Of a stretch of 64,000 nt of DNA, positions 1-8,786 are shown in pieces; the stretch's first letter is position 1; each line of letters opens with the position of its first letter. Source of the stretch: Vibrio furnissii CIP 102972 (lineage in GTDB: Bacteria > Pseudomonadota > Gammaproteobacteria > Enterobacterales > Vibrionaceae). The stretch covers positions 1 to 64,000 of the forward strand of contig NZ_ACZP01000014.1 of the NCBI RefSeq assembly GCF_000176175.1. Reading direction: 5' to 3'. The position numbers and the translations under genes were made by a program. The notes beneath the pieces were generated by a model. It had not been told where the DNA came from, ran no database searches, and saw only the letters and a program-made list of their open reading frames with translations.

Positions 1-431
1 TCTTGTTGATCTTGGCGATCGCGCAGATACGCTGCCACCACATCGCTGTAGGCTTTATTGCCATGCACTGCCTCTTTGAGCAGTTCAACCAGTTGATCAG
101 GCTCGGTGTCTTTCAATAAGTAGCCATCGGCGCCGGCACGTACAATCGCTTCAATATCTGCCGCGCTGTCAGACACCGTCAGGATCACGATGGTCGCGCT
201 GGAGCCATCAGTGCGCAGCGCTTTGAGCGTATCTAAACCGGACATGCCCTTCATGTTCAGGTCGAGCAGAATCATGTCCGGTTCCACTTCATGGGCCAAC
301 GCAATGGCATCGGCGCCATTGCTGGCCTCGGCGACCACGTCAAATTCGTCTTCTAAACTTAACAGCTGGTTGATTCCTCTGCGCATCAAAGGATGATCAT
401 CCACCAGCATTACTCTACATTTCGTCAACAT
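1..431 (-). CDS. narP: Nitrate/nitrite response regulator NarP, partial (C-terminus beyond the window)
   Basis: The first 143 residues of a NarL/FixJ-type response regulator are present. The receiver domain shows the acidic pair in VDDHPLMRRG, the phospho-acceptor Asp in LLDLNMKGMSGLDTL, the Thr in ILTVSDS and the Lys in YLLKD; this wording matches NarP closely. The DNA-binding helix-turn-helix half lies off the left edge. The start is an ATG that overlaps the last 17 bases of narQ in another frame, so the pair should be translationally coupled. NarP phosphorylated by NarQ activates nap operons under low nitrate in enterobacteria and Vibrio, and a nap operon lies divergently next door, which supports the call. 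Confidence 0.93.
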   Translation of the reverse strand, partial: MLTKCRVMLVDDHPLMRRGINQLLSLEDEFDVVAEASNGADAIALAHEVEPDMILLDLNMKGMSGLDTLKALRTDGSSATIVILTVSDSAADIEAIVRAGADGYLLKDTEPDQLVELLKEAVHGNKAYSDVVAAYLRDRQDQQ

Positions 432-2172
432 GTGTATCCTTCGATCGTGTGTATTTGAGTGTGACTTTACAGCCCGTTTTCGGCGACGCATCAATCGTCA
501 GCTCGCCGTTCAGTCGGGCGGCTCGTTCCTGCATGATGCTCATTCCGTAGTGATTCAATTTGGCATTGCTGTGCTCAAAGCCCACGCCATCGTCTTCAAT
601 CGTCACCACGACGTCACCATCGCTTTCGTTACATTTGATGCTGATCCGCGTCGCATCCGCATGCTTAATCGCATTGATGGTGGCTTCACGAATCAGTTGT
701 ATTAAATGCACCTGCTGATGCGCATCCAGCGCCATCGACGACAGGTTGTTGTCGAGCACAATCTCTGCGTTCGTTTGCTCCCCCAGTTGGTGGAGCATTT
801 CGATTAACGCCTGACCAAAGTTACCCTCTCGAATGGTCAGCCGGAATGTGGTCAACAATTCACGCAATTGCGTGTAGGCGCCGGATAATCCTTGATCAAT
901 ATCGATGATGATCTCATCAGTTTTCTCGGAGTATTGATTGTGCTCCAGCTTGCCGATCACGCGTTTGAGCAACGACACCTGAATTTTGAGGTAAGAGAGC
1001 GATTGTGCTAACGAGTCGTGCAATTCACGCGCGATGGTGGCGCGTTCTTCCATCAACAACAATTGCTCTGCATTTTTCTGCGCGCGATTGTAATACACAG
1101 CGCGCGAAAGGATCTGCACAAAGTTGTCGATCAGCGCTTTATCCGGACATGGCAAGCCCGCTTCCCAATGCAACTGCCCAAGGGGGATGCCATCGAGCAT
1201 CAGCGGTTGATGGTTTGAATTTTCGCCACAGAAATGACCTTCAGTGAGCAGCAAACCTTTGCCCGCCGCTTCTTCAATTTCCAGTTGCGCCGCCGTGATG
1301 CCTTCAATGCTAACAATGTGTTTTAAAATCGCCTGAAAGTTATCTTGACTGATGCGCGATGCAGTCAGCTCTTGCGATGAGTCATACAGCACGCGTAACG
1401 ACTGGTTGGCGTGTTGCAACTTGCGCGTTTTCTCATTCACAGCCTGTTCCAAGCCGCGATACAACTTACCCAACTCGCCCGCCATCACATTAAAAGTGCG
1501 CGTCAAAATGCCCAGCTCATTTTGGCTATTGGTACTGAGTGCAATATCAAACTCGCGATTCTGGATCTGTTCGCTCGCGACCACCAACGCTCTGAGTGGG
1601 CGCACGACCTCTTTGCGAATGTAATGAATGACAAACATTGAAATGAAGAGCACCGCGCCTAATCCAAGGCCACCGACCCAAGCGAGGTTGATGAGTTTCT
1701 GCTCCGAAAAACGTTGTAACTTGAAGACAAAACTGTCGATCTGGCTGACAAAGCCCGCCACCAGCGTCAGGTAATCGCGGTTGTCATCGCTGCGTAAAAC
1801 CTGCTTTAGCTCGTGCCAGCGCGCGATCAAGGTGTAGTAATCGTGGGTGATGTCCGCCGGCACGTTCCACTTTTGCAACGCCTTCATCGATGGCGAATAA
1901 AGTGAATGCTCAAACGCGGCGATGTGTTCGGCATAATTGACGGATTGGGATTGAATGTCGTGCGCGAGGCGGTAGCTCTGCATCCGCATTGAACCCGCCA
2001 CGTTCACGGCTTCTGCATCGTTGAGCGAGGAAGCCAGAGTGATGATGGCAAAGCCAGTCGTCGCAATCGAAAGTAATAAAATCAACAACATCGACTTTGC
2101 AATCGTGCTGGTTACCGATTTTTCGACTCGTTTTCCCAATTCATCGTCCCCAACCGTGCGTTTTACACGCAT
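415..2172 (-). CDS. narQ: Nitrate/nitrite sensor histidine kinase NarQ
   Basis: A 585-residue inner-membrane sensor kinase. Transmembrane helices are at about 25-48 and 163-183. Between them, near residues 55-70, is the P-box-like segment NVAGSMRMQSYR that binds nitrate in NarX/NarQ. A HAMP domain (about 183-236), a signalling helix and a GAF-like region follow. The HisKA_3 phospho-acceptor is His385 in ARELHDSLAQ, and the C-terminal ATPase carries the DDGVGF and GMSIMQERA motifs. The product would autophosphorylate on nitrate or nitrite and pass phosphate to NarP, whose gene overlaps the 3' end. The ribosome-binding site is weak. NarX is the alternative name, but the NarP partner and the nap neighbour favour NarQ. 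Confidence 0.93.
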   Translation of the reverse strand: MRVKRTVGDDELGKRVEKSVTSTIAKSMLLILLLSIATTGFAIITLASSLNDAEAVNVAGSMRMQSYRLAHDIQSQSVNYAEHIAAFEHSLYSPSMKALQKWNVPADITHDYYTLIARWHELKQVLRSDDNRDYLTLVAGFVSQIDSFVFKLQRFSEQKLINLAWVGGLGLGAVLFISMFVIHYIRKEVVRPLRALVVASEQIQNREFDIALSTNSQNELGILTRTFNVMAGELGKLYRGLEQAVNEKTRKLQHANQSLRVLYDSSQELTASRISQDNFQAILKHIVSIEGITAAQLEIEEAAGKGLLLTEGHFCGENSNHQPLMLDGIPLGQLHWEAGLPCPDKALIDNFVQILSRAVYYNRAQKNAEQLLLMEERATIARELHDSLAQSLSYLKIQVSLLKRVIGKLEHNQYSEKTDEIIIDIDQGLSGAYTQLRELLTTFRLTIREGNFGQALIEMLHQLGEQTNAEIVLDNNLSSMALDAHQQVHLIQLIREATINAIKHADATRISIKCNESDGDVVVTIEDDGVGFEHSNAKLNHYGMSIMQERAARLNGELTIDASPKTGCKVTLKYTRSKDTHVDEM

Positions 2173-2237
2173 TTTGAATGCTCTAGCCTAGCTTTTTCAC
2201 CATGGTATCAATATGTGATCATACTCGCTCGAATTTA

Positions 2238-2251
2238 TTGATCCAAAACAA
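2238..2251 (+). promoter_or_regulatory. Candidate FNR site upstream of napF
   Basis: The sequence TTGAT-CCAA-AACAA matches the FNR consensus TTGAT-N4-ATCAA at 9 of 10 positions. It lies in the narQ-napF divergent region, centred about 72 bases upstream of the inferred napF start site. Oxygen-dependent activation of nap by FNR is established in enterobacteria; use of this site is an inference. Confidence 0.55.
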
Positions 2252-2264
2252 TATTCCATCCCAA

Positions 2265-2280
2265 TTAACCCCTAAGGGGT
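2265..2280 (+). promoter_or_regulatory. Candidate NarP operator upstream of napF
   Basis: A perfect inverted repeat ACCCCT-A-AGGGGT sits at 2268-2280. Its right half, AGGGGTA, fits the NarL/NarP heptamer consensus exactly. The left half fits less well in the 7-2-7 arrangement preferred by NarP. It is centred about 42-44 bases upstream of the predicted transcription start, close to the -44.5 NarP position known for E. coli napF. Confidence 0.55.
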
Positions 2281-2303
2281 ATTTATACAAATATGACAAA
2301 AAC

Positions 2304-2309
2304 TACAAT
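2304..2309 (+). promoter_or_regulatory. Candidate -10 element of the napF promoter
   Basis: TACAAT differs from TATAAT at one base. No good -35 hexamer lies 17 bases upstream, as expected for an activator-dependent promoter with the FNR and NarP sites at 2238-2280. The start site would fall near 2316. Confidence 0.4.
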
Positions 2310-2393
2310 TTGTGTATGAATAAATGACAGTTTATTAATAAAAATTGTGAACTACGCTTTATTAATACTCTTTCAGCATGCTGGGTGAATTCA

Positions 2394-2876
2394 GTGGTAG
2401 ATCTTTCCAAACGACGTTTGTTTGCACGCCGCGCCGTCGATAGCTCAAAGGTGCGCTTGCCTTGGATAGCCAATCCAGCGGCGTTTATCGACGATTGCAC
2501 GCGCTGCGGCCGCTGCCGCGACGCCTGTGAGATGAGCATCATCGTCAATGGCGACGGCGGGTTTCCTACCGTCGATTTTCAAATTGATGAATGCACCTTC
2601 TGTTACCAATGTGCAGAAGTTTGCCCAGAACCGATTTTTTTACCGCAAACCGACACCGCATGGCAGGCCAAAGCCGCCATCAACGACCAATGCCTGGCTA
2701 AGCAGAACGTCGAGTGCCGAAGCTGCGGCGAAACCTGCGACCCAATGGCCATTCAGTTCCAGCTGCAAGCCGGACAGGTCGCACAGCCGATGATCCACCT
2801 TGATGAATGTACTGGCTGCGGCGCGTGTGTATCGCTCTGCCCCACATCAGCCATCAGTGTGAGCAATATTGAATAA
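2394..2876 (+). CDS. napF: Ferredoxin-type protein NapF
   Basis: A small cytoplasmic iron-sulfur protein with Cys clusters CTRCGRCRDAC, CTFCYQCAEVC, CRSCGETC and CTGCGACVSLC, the layout of NapF. NapF interacts with the NapA precursor and is thought to help assemble or load its iron-sulfur cluster before Tat export. The reading frame is open from a GTG at 2385, but the GTG at 2394 has the better ribosome-binding site (GGGTGA at 2383-2388, five bases away) and gives a protein starting VVDLSKRRLF, so that start is preferred. It is the first gene of napFDABC, behind a promoter with FNR and NarP sites. Confidence 0.93.
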   Translation: MVDLSKRRLFARRAVDSSKVRLPWIANPAAFIDDCTRCGRCRDACEMSIIVNGDGGFPTVDFQIDECTFCYQCAEVCPEPIFLPQTDTAWQAKAAINDQCLAKQNVECRSCGETCDPMAIQFQLQAGQVAQPMIHLDECTGCGACVSLCPTSAISVSNIE

Positions 2877-2891
2877 TAACGAGAGAAAAGT

Positions 2892-3197
2892 ATGTCACTC
2901 AATGAAGTGCACATTTCAAGTTTAGTGGTACATGCCCTTCCCGAGCATTTGGCGACCGTGAAAGCGCAGATCGAACAATTCGAGAACGCAGAAATTTACG
3001 GCGACAGTCCGGAAGGCAAAATCGTGGTGGTGCTGGAAACTCAGAACCAGGGGTTTGTCACCGACACGATTGATGCCATCAACAACTTGCCAAACGTCCT
3101 GAGTGCGGTTCTGGTGTATCACCAAATCGAAACAAATCTGGACGACTTAGATTCAGACACTGGAAATCAACATTCCCAACTCGAGGGTGAAGTATGA
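2892..3197 (+). CDS. napD: NapA maturation chaperone NapD
   Basis: A 101-residue protein with the NapD start [12 protein letters not shown] and a ferredoxin-like fold pattern. In the family, NapD binds the twin-arginine signal peptide of NapA and holds back export until the molybdenum cofactor is inserted. AGAGAAAAG precedes the ATG. Its stop codon overlaps the napA start by four bases (ATGA), so the chaperone and its client should be made in coupled amounts. Confidence 0.93.
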   Translation: MSLNEVHISSLVVHALPEHLATVKAQIEQFENAEIYGDSPEGKIVVVLETQNQGFVTDTIDAINNLPNVLSAVLVYHQIETNLDDLDSDTGNQHSQLEGEV

Positions 3198-5683
3198 AAA
3201 TGACAAGACGTGCGTTTGTGAAAGCAAACGCGGCAGCATCAGCGACGGCGGTAGCGGGGATCACTCTGCCAGCCTCTGCGACCAACCTGATTGCCAGCTC
3301 AGACCAAACCAAAATCACCTGGGACAAAGCACCTTGTCGTTTCTGTGGTACCGGCTGTTCTGTGTTGGTCGGCACGCAAGATGGCCGCGTTGTGGCCACG
3401 CAAGGTGACCCGGAAGCGCCTGTCAACAAAGGTCTGAACTGCATCAAAGGCTACTTCCTCTCGAAAATCATGTACGGTCAGGATCGTCTGACTCAGCCCC
3501 TGCTGCGCATGAAAAATGGCCAATACAGCAAAGACGGCGACTTCACCCCCGTCTCTTGGGATATGGCTTTTGATGTGATGGCAGAAAAATGGAAAGCCTC
3601 GCTGAAGAAAAAAGGCCCGACCAGCGTCGGGATGTTTGGCTCAGGTCAATGGACGGTGATGGAAGGTTATGCCGCTGCGAAAATGATGAAAGCAGGCTTC
3701 CGTTCAAACAACATCGACCCGAACGCACGTCACTGTATGGCATCTGCAGTTGTCGGCTTTATGCGTACCTTTGGTATCGATGAACCGATGGGTTGTTACG
3801 ATGACTTTGAAAACGCAGACGCTTTTGTGCTGTGGGGTTCAAACATGGCCGAAATGCACCCAGTGCTGTGGACACGTATCACGGACCGTCGCTTGAGCCA
3901 TCCACACGTTAAAGTGAATGTGCTGTCGACTTACTACCATCGTTCTTTTGAATTGGCGGATCACGGTTACATTTTCCATCCTCAGTCTGATTTAGCGATC
4001 GCCAACTTCATCGCGAACTACATCATTCAAAACGATGCCGTGAACTGGGACTTCGTGAACAAGTACACGCACTTCAAACAAGCCGTGACTGATATTGGTT
4101 ATGGTCTACGTGATGATCACCCGCTGCAGAAAAAAGCGAAAAACGCGAACTCCGGCGACATGACCAACATTTCGTTTGAAGAGTACAAAAAATCGGTAGC
4201 GGAATACACGGCTGAAAAAGCGTCTGAAATGTCTGGTGTGAGCGTTGAAAAACTGATCACATTGGCAAAACAGTATGCCGATCCAAACACCAAAGTGATG
4301 TCACTGTGGACCATGGGGATGAACCAACACACCCGTGGTGTATGGATGCAAAGCCTAGTGTATAACCTACACTTGCTGACTGGTAAAATTGCCACACCGG
4401 GCAACAGCCCATTCTCACTGACAGGCCAACCGTCGGCATGTGGTACTGCGCGCGAAGTCGGTACATTTGCACACCGCCTGCCTGCGGACATGGTGGTGGC
4501 CAACCCGAAACACCGCCAAATCGCCGAGAAAATTTGGAAACTGCCAGAAGGCACGATTCCGCCAAAACCGGGCTTCCACGCCGTGCTGCAAGACCGCATG
4601 TTGAAAGACAGCGTATTGAACTGTTACTGGGTGCAATGTAACAACAACATGCAAGCTGGCCCGAACATCAACGAAGAGCGTTTGCCAGGTTATCGTAACC
4701 CAGAGAACTTCATCGTGGTGTCTGACCCGTACCCAACAGTGACTGCGCAAGCCGCCGACTTGATTCTGCCAACCGCGATGTGGGTGGAGAAAGAAGGCGC
4801 TTACGGTAACGCAGAACGCCGCACGCAAGCGTGGTACCAACAGGTGAAAACCGTGGGTGAAGCGAAGTCGGATCTGTGGCAAGTCATGGAATTCTCCAAA
4901 CGCTTCAAAATGGAAGACGTTTGGCCAGAAGAGCTTTTGGCTAAATCCCCAGAATATCGTGGCAAAACCATGTACGACATGCTGTTCCGCAACGGTCAAG
5001 TGGACCAATTCCCAATCGCTGAAGCCCGTGAGCTAAACGATGATGCGCACCACTTCGGCTACTACGTGCAAAAAGGTCTGTTCGAAGAGTACGCGAGCTT
5101 TGGCCGCGGCCATGGCCACGATTTAGCACCTTACGATGTGTACCACACCGTGCGTGGCCTGCGCTGGCCTGTTGTGAATGGCAAAGAGACCCAATGGCGC
5201 TTTAAAGAAGGCTCAGATCCTTATGCGAAAAAAGGCAGCGGCTGGGACTTCTACGGCAAACCAGACGGCAAAGCGTGGATTATCTCTTCCCCATACGAAG
5301 CACCACCGGAAGTGCCGGATGAAGAATTCGACCTATGGCTCTGTACTGGCCGTGTGCTGGAACATTGGCACACCGGCACCATGACTCGCCGCGTACCTGA
5401 GCTGTACAAAGCGTTCCCAGATGCAGTCTGCTTCATGCATCACGACGATGCACAAGCGCGTGGCTTGCGACGTGGTGATGAAGTGGTGATTGCCAATAAA
5501 CGCGGTGAAGTGCGCGCCCGCGTTGAGACTCGGGGCCGTAATAAGCCGCCAAAAGGTCTGGTGTTTGTGCCGTTCTTTGACGCGCGCATTCTGATTAACA
5601 AACTGATTCTTGATGCGACGGATCCACTGTCGAAACAAACCGACTTTAAGAAGTGTCCGGTCAAGATCACCAAAGTGGCGTAA
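3194..5683 (+). CDS. napA: Periplasmic nitrate reductase catalytic subunit NapA
   Basis: An 829-residue molybdoenzyme of the DMSO reductase superfamily that reduces nitrate to nitrite in the periplasm. The N-terminus is a Tat signal ([13 protein letters not shown], cleavage likely after ASA near residue 29). Cys48, Cys51, Cys55 and Cys83 form the expected C-x2-C-x3-C-x27-C ligand set for the [4Fe-4S] cluster. Cys181 in NARHCMASA is the likely molybdenum ligand. The Mo-bis-MGD-binding regions and the C-terminal cofactor-binding domain are intact and the length is typical. Electrons should come from NapC through NapB, encoded downstream. Confidence 0.97.
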   Translation: MKMTRRAFVKANAAASATAVAGITLPASATNLIASSDQTKITWDKAPCRFCGTGCSVLVGTQDGRVVATQGDPEAPVNKGLNCIKGYFLSKIMYGQDRLTQPLLRMKNGQYSKDGDFTPVSWDMAFDVMAEKWKASLKKKGPTSVGMFGSGQWTVMEGYAAAKMMKAGFRSNNIDPNARHCMASAVVGFMRTFGIDEPMGCYDDFENADAFVLWGSNMAEMHPVLWTRITDRRLSHPHVKVNVLSTYYHRSFELADHGYIFHPQSDLAIANFIANYIIQNDAVNWDFVNKYTHFKQAVTDIGYGLRDDHPLQKKAKNANSGDMTNISFEEYKKSVAEYTAEKASEMSGVSVEKLITLAKQYADPNTKVMSLWTMGMNQHTRGVWMQSLVYNLHLLTGKIATPGNSPFSLTGQPSACGTAREVGTFAHRLPADMVVANPKHRQIAEKIWKLPEGTIPPKPGFHAVLQDRMLKDSVLNCYWVQCNNNMQAGPNINEERLPGYRNPENFIVVSDPYPTVTAQAADLILPTAMWVEKEGAYGNAERRTQAWYQQVKTVGEAKSDLWQVMEFSKRFKMEDVWPEELLAKSPEYRGKTMYDMLFRNGQVDQFPIAEARELNDDAHHFGYYVQKGLFEEYASFGRGHGHDLAPYDVYHTVRGLRWPVVNGKETQWRFKEGSDPYAKKGSGWDFYGKPDGKAWIISSPYEAPPEVPDEEFDLWLCTGRVLEHWHTGTMTRRVPELYKAFPDAVCFMHHDDAQARGLRRGDEVVIANKRGEVRARVETRGRNKPPKGLVFVPFFDARILINKLILDATDPLSKQTDFKKCPVKITKVA

Positions 5684-5701
5684 GCCGTTAACAGAATGTT
5701 C

Positions 5702-5725
5702 GGGGCAGCCGTTTGCTGCTGCCCC
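5702..5725 (+). other. Intercistronic hairpin between napA and napB
   Basis: GGGGCAGC at 5702-5709 pairs perfectly with GCTGCCCC at 5718-5725 across an 8-base loop. There is no T-run after it, so it is not a standard terminator. It more likely stabilises or sets a processing end for the upstream napFDA message; that is an inference. Confidence 0.6.
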
Positions 5726-5760
5726 AGTCAGGAATTGAGCCATTAGGCGGAGAATGAACA

Positions 5761-6216
5761 ATGAAAAAATTACTTATTGCACTGCTGTCTGTCGGTGCTC
5801 TCATCACCGGAGTTGCGCAAGCTGAACTCGATAATCCAGGGGGTGTGGGCGGTGTTGAATCACTGCGCGGCGCGACCCTGATTGAATCCACTCGCCCAGC
5901 CGATGAGATGAAAAAATACCCGCGCGAACAGGCCTTCGACAGCGATTACGTGTATCAACCACCATTGATTCCACACAATATTCGCAACTACGAAGTGTCG
6001 CTCAATGCCAACAAGTGTCTTTCGTGCCACAGTTGGAAAAATGCCAAAGAGATGGGTGCAACCAAAATCAGCGTGACTCACTTTATCAACCGTGAAGATG
6101 CCGTGTTAGCGGATGTCTCGCCACGCCGCTACTTCTGTTTGCAATGCCACGTTCCTCAGGCAGAGGCCAAACCTCTGATTCAAAATGAGTTTGAACGCGT
6201 TAACTCGCTTCGCTAA
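5761..6216 (+). CDS. napB: Diheme cytochrome c NapB, nitrate reductase electron-transfer subunit
   Basis: A 151-residue periplasmic protein with a Sec signal peptide (cleavage after VAQA near residue 21). It has two c-type heme sites: Cys86-Cys89-His90 (CLSCH) and Cys126-Cys129-His130 (CLQCH). The region VYQPPLIPHNI before the first heme is characteristic of NapB. It binds NapA and passes it electrons received from NapC. AGGCGGAG lies upstream of the ATG. The 77-base gap from napA contains a hairpin. Confidence 0.96.
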   Translation: MKKLLIALLSVGALITGVAQAELDNPGGVGGVESLRGATLIESTRPADEMKKYPREQAFDSDYVYQPPLIPHNIRNYEVSLNANKCLSCHSWKNAKEMGATKISVTHFINREDAVLADVSPRRYFCLQCHVPQAEAKPLIQNEFERVNSLR

Positions 6217-6246
6217 TCAGGCACCGCATACTTTAAGAGGCGATTT

Positions 6247-6822
6247 ATGAAACTACTAAAAGCGTTTTGGGAAAGACTTACCCGCCCAAGCAAAGCTGCC
6301 GTTGGTGTGGTTCTATTTATGGGATTTATCGGTGGTCTTCTGTTTTGGGGCGCATTTAACACGGGCATGGAAGTGACCAACACCGAAGAGTTTTGTTCGG
6401 GCTGTCACGCACCTATCGTGGCTGAAATTCAGGAAACGATTCACTACTCGAACCGTTCCGGTGTACGCGCCATCTGTTCAGATTGTCACGTTCCGCATCA
6501 GTGGACAGACAAAATTGTGCGTAAAGTGCAGGCTTCCAAAGAAGTCTTCGCCCATATGCTCGGCACCATCGATACACCGGAAAAATTCCAAGCTCGCCGC
6601 GCTCATTTGGCTGAGCGGGAATGGGCCCGGTTGAAAAAGAACGATTCGTTGGAATGTCGTAACTGTCACCAGTTTGAGTACATGGATTTTTCAGAGCAAA
6701 GCGAGCGCAGCCGTAAGCAGCACTCCACCGCACTGGCTTCCGGTGAGAAAACCTGTGTGGATTGCCACAAAGGCATCGCACACAACCTGCCGGACATGCA
6801 CGGCGTTGAAGGCTGGCAATAA
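6247..6822 (+). CDS. napC: Membrane-anchored tetraheme cytochrome c NapC
   Basis: A NapC/NirT-family quinol dehydrogenase of 191 residues. One transmembrane anchor is at about 17-38. Four heme motifs are visible: C50SGCH54, C77SDCH81, C137RNCH141 and C170VDCH174. It oxidises menaquinol or ubiquinol and feeds NapB and NapA. No napG or napH is present, so NapC is the only visible quinol route in this operon, as in other Vibrio. Confidence 0.96.
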   Translation: MKLLKAFWERLTRPSKAAVGVVLFMGFIGGLLFWGAFNTGMEVTNTEEFCSGCHAPIVAEIQETIHYSNRSGVRAICSDCHVPHQWTDKIVRKVQASKEVFAHMLGTIDTPEKFQARRAHLAEREWARLKKNDSLECRNCHQFEYMDFSEQSERSRKQHSTALASGEKTCVDCHKGIAHNLPDMHGVEGWQ

Positions 6823-6834
6823 GGAGCGTATGAC

Positions 6835-6969
6835 ATGAGTACACTTGAATCTGTTATCTGGCACATTCTGGGTTACAGCGCGATGCCAGTGATCATTCTG
6901 AGTGGATTTTTGGCCGTGGCCGTGCTCTGCATCTGGCTGCTGTCACTGACCAAAGACAAAGAGTCGTGA
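6835..6969 (+). CDS. Short membrane protein downstream of napC (TIGR02808-like)
   Basis: A 44-residue ORF beginning MSTLESVIWHILGYSAMP and ending SLTKDKES. It has one hydrophobic helix (about 18-37) followed by a charged tail. AAGGAG at 6821-6826, overlapping the napC stop, lies eight bases before its ATG, so it should be co-translated as the last nap gene. An ATG at 6830 in another frame ends after two codons and is not the start. I recall very short proteins of this kind (TIGR02808) next to nap genes in Vibrio and relatives; no function is established. It could be a small accessory subunit of the NapC complex. Confidence 0.8.
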   Translation: MSTLESVIWHILGYSAMPVIILSGFLAVAVLCIWLLSLTKDKES

Positions 6970-7015
6970 TGGGCTAAGCGCCCTCACACGCACAAAAAGC
7001 AAAAAACAAGAAAGC

Positions 7016-7045
7016 AAAAACCGGTGAACATTCACCGGTTTTTTT
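7016..7045. terminator. Bidirectional terminator between the nap operon and the sgrR-like gene
   Basis: A perfect 8-bp stem, CCGGTGAA-CA-TTCACCGG at 7021-7038, is flanked by five A on the left and seven T on the right. It can end both the nap operon and the convergent regulator gene. Confidence 0.9.
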
Positions 7046-7052
7046 ATGTGCG

Positions 7053-8723
7053 TTAGTCACCCATCCACAACTTATAAAAATCGCTGTAACCGGTACTGTT
7101 GACTTGAATGCCCTGCACTTGCTGCGTGCAGGTGATTTCTTCTCGCCCAACAAACAGGGGCAAACAGCGCCGCTGATCGTAAAGCTGTTGTTCCAACTGC
7201 TGCAAGCGCGCATACGGATTGGCATCGCTCACCGCTTGCGAGAGCGCCTGCTTGTGCTGCGCCATTTCCGCTTGCGAGAAGGTAAAACGCAAGCCGGTCG
7301 ATACCAACAGCCATTCATATAAACCGTACGCTTTGGGTTGTTCCACCACTTCCTCAATCAGCATCAGATCTGCCAAATGCGCAACGCTTTGTGGTTCGCT
7401 GATCGCCTTGAGTTCAATCACCTTCACAATCAACCCCGTGCGTTGAATGGCTGCGTGCAGCCAATCCGCAACCGCTTGAAGATAAGGAATGGTCCACACC
7501 GGTTCGGCCAACACGATCGTGCCTGTCAGTTTGGGGACAACGTGATTGGCTATGCTGCGCTCATCCTTGTCGTGTGGGCATTCAAACGCTAAATTCTCGA
7601 CGCAGTTGTGGGCATCCGCGTGATACTTTTCCCGCGCCAAGAACGCGTACAACTGCGCCAAAGTGTGCGCATCCACATCACTGCTTTCTCGCGCATTAAA
7701 CGTCAGATACGACAAAGCGCTGATAACGGAACTCTCCGTCGCGCCGGTTTTTTGGTTAAAACTCATGGCGCGAATCACCTGCTCATCACCGTGTGACAGT
7801 GTGATTTGCTCAATCAACGCTTTGCTAGCGTAGTAATGTTGATGGCGAATGAGAGTCAGTTTTTCTTCATCACAGTTGCCCACGCTAAATGGCCCCGTAC
7901 CGACACATTTCCGTGGCTGAACGCAATGCGGTTCCGGGCGACACAAAATAGCGCTATTGGCCATGGCCAGCACATACGGAAAGAAAGCATTGGGCGCATT
8001 GAGTTCAATCACGATTCGGTGCTCAGATTCGGCCCTCACCGCGCGCATGCTGTCGAATAGGTGCTGAACAGGCCCAGAGGTGTGCTTTAAGCGTTCCAAA
8101 CTCCACACCACATCGTCTGCCACCAACTTTTGACCATTGTGCGCAAGGACATCTGGCCGAAGCCAGAGCGTTAACCAGCGATCGTCCAGTTTCCAAAAAT
8201 GCGCTAAAGCGGGGATCAAATTCCCCACCGCATCTTGGTTTAACAGCGTGTCATAGACGCTTTTAATCACCTGAAGCTCTGCCAATCGCAGAGTTTTCAA
8301 AGGATCCAAAGTATCGACGGCTGGGTATCGGGTAATGAGCAGGTGATTGTTCGATTCATTCCATTGGTTTTGTTGTGCCGTGGCGCCGGCGAGCGCCAAT
8401 ACAGTGTCATCCCCGTAAAGTGCCAACAGGCGCGTGATCAGCGTAAAACGGCCTTTACTGAGCTCTTGCCTCACCACTTGGGTTAACGCCGCCGAAAACG
8501 TCAGCGACACCACCAACTGGCTGGTTTTGCTGCGCCCCACAGCAGGGCGCCACCGCACCCAACCCAGATCAGCCAACTGTTTGAGAATGAGCGACGTATT
8601 TCGACGCGAGGTCGCCAAAACCATTTCGAGCGTGTCAATGCTTAAGGAATAAGCGACGCCTGTTTGATAATGTTGCAGCAACTGGTTGAGTCGTCTGAGG
8701 TGCGTGTCGTTCATGGTTGCCAT
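7053..8723 (-). CDS. SgrR-like transcriptional regulator (winged helix plus solute-binding domain)
   Basis: About 556 residues. The first 110 or so form an SgrR-type winged-helix DNA-binding region (LATSRRNTSLILKQLADLGWVRW). The rest is a periplasmic solute-binding-like SBP_bac_5 domain that lacks a signal peptide, so the protein should be a cytoplasmic sensor-regulator. E. coli SgrR responds to sugar-phosphate stress and activates the SgrS small RNA; I see no SgrS-like RNA here, so the target is unknown. The frame is open from 8783, only three bases after the upstream gene's stop, but the ATG at 8723 (or 8714) fits the family start better. Neither has a strong ribosome-binding site. Confidence 0.8.
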   Translation of the reverse strand: MATMNDTHLRRLNQLLQHYQTGVAYSLSIDTLEMVLATSRRNTSLILKQLADLGWVRWRPAVGRSKTSQLVVSLTFSAALTQVVRQELSKGRFTLITRLLALYGDDTVLALAGATAQQNQWNESNNHLLITRYPAVDTLDPLKTLRLAELQVIKSVYDTLLNQDAVGNLIPALAHFWKLDDRWLTLWLRPDVLAHNGQKLVADDVVWSLERLKHTSGPVQHLFDSMRAVRAESEHRIVIELNAPNAFFPYVLAMANSAILCRPEPHCVQPRKCVGTGPFSVGNCDEEKLTLIRHQHYYASKALIEQITLSHGDEQVIRAMSFNQKTGATESSVISALSYLTFNARESSDVDAHTLAQLYAFLAREKYHADAHNCVENLAFECPHDKDERSIANHVVPKLTGTIVLAEPVWTIPYLQAVADWLHAAIQRTGLIVKVIELKAISEPQSVAHLADLMLIEEVVEQPKAYGLYEWLLVSTGLRFTFSQAEMAQHKQALSQAVSDANPYARLQQLEQQLYDQRRCLPLFVGREEITCTQQVQGIQVNSTGYSDFYKLWMGD

Positions 8724-8786
8724 CGGGGAAATACGCTCACGGGAAGCAAAAACAACCAATGCCCGACATGGGCATTGGTTCAAGCA

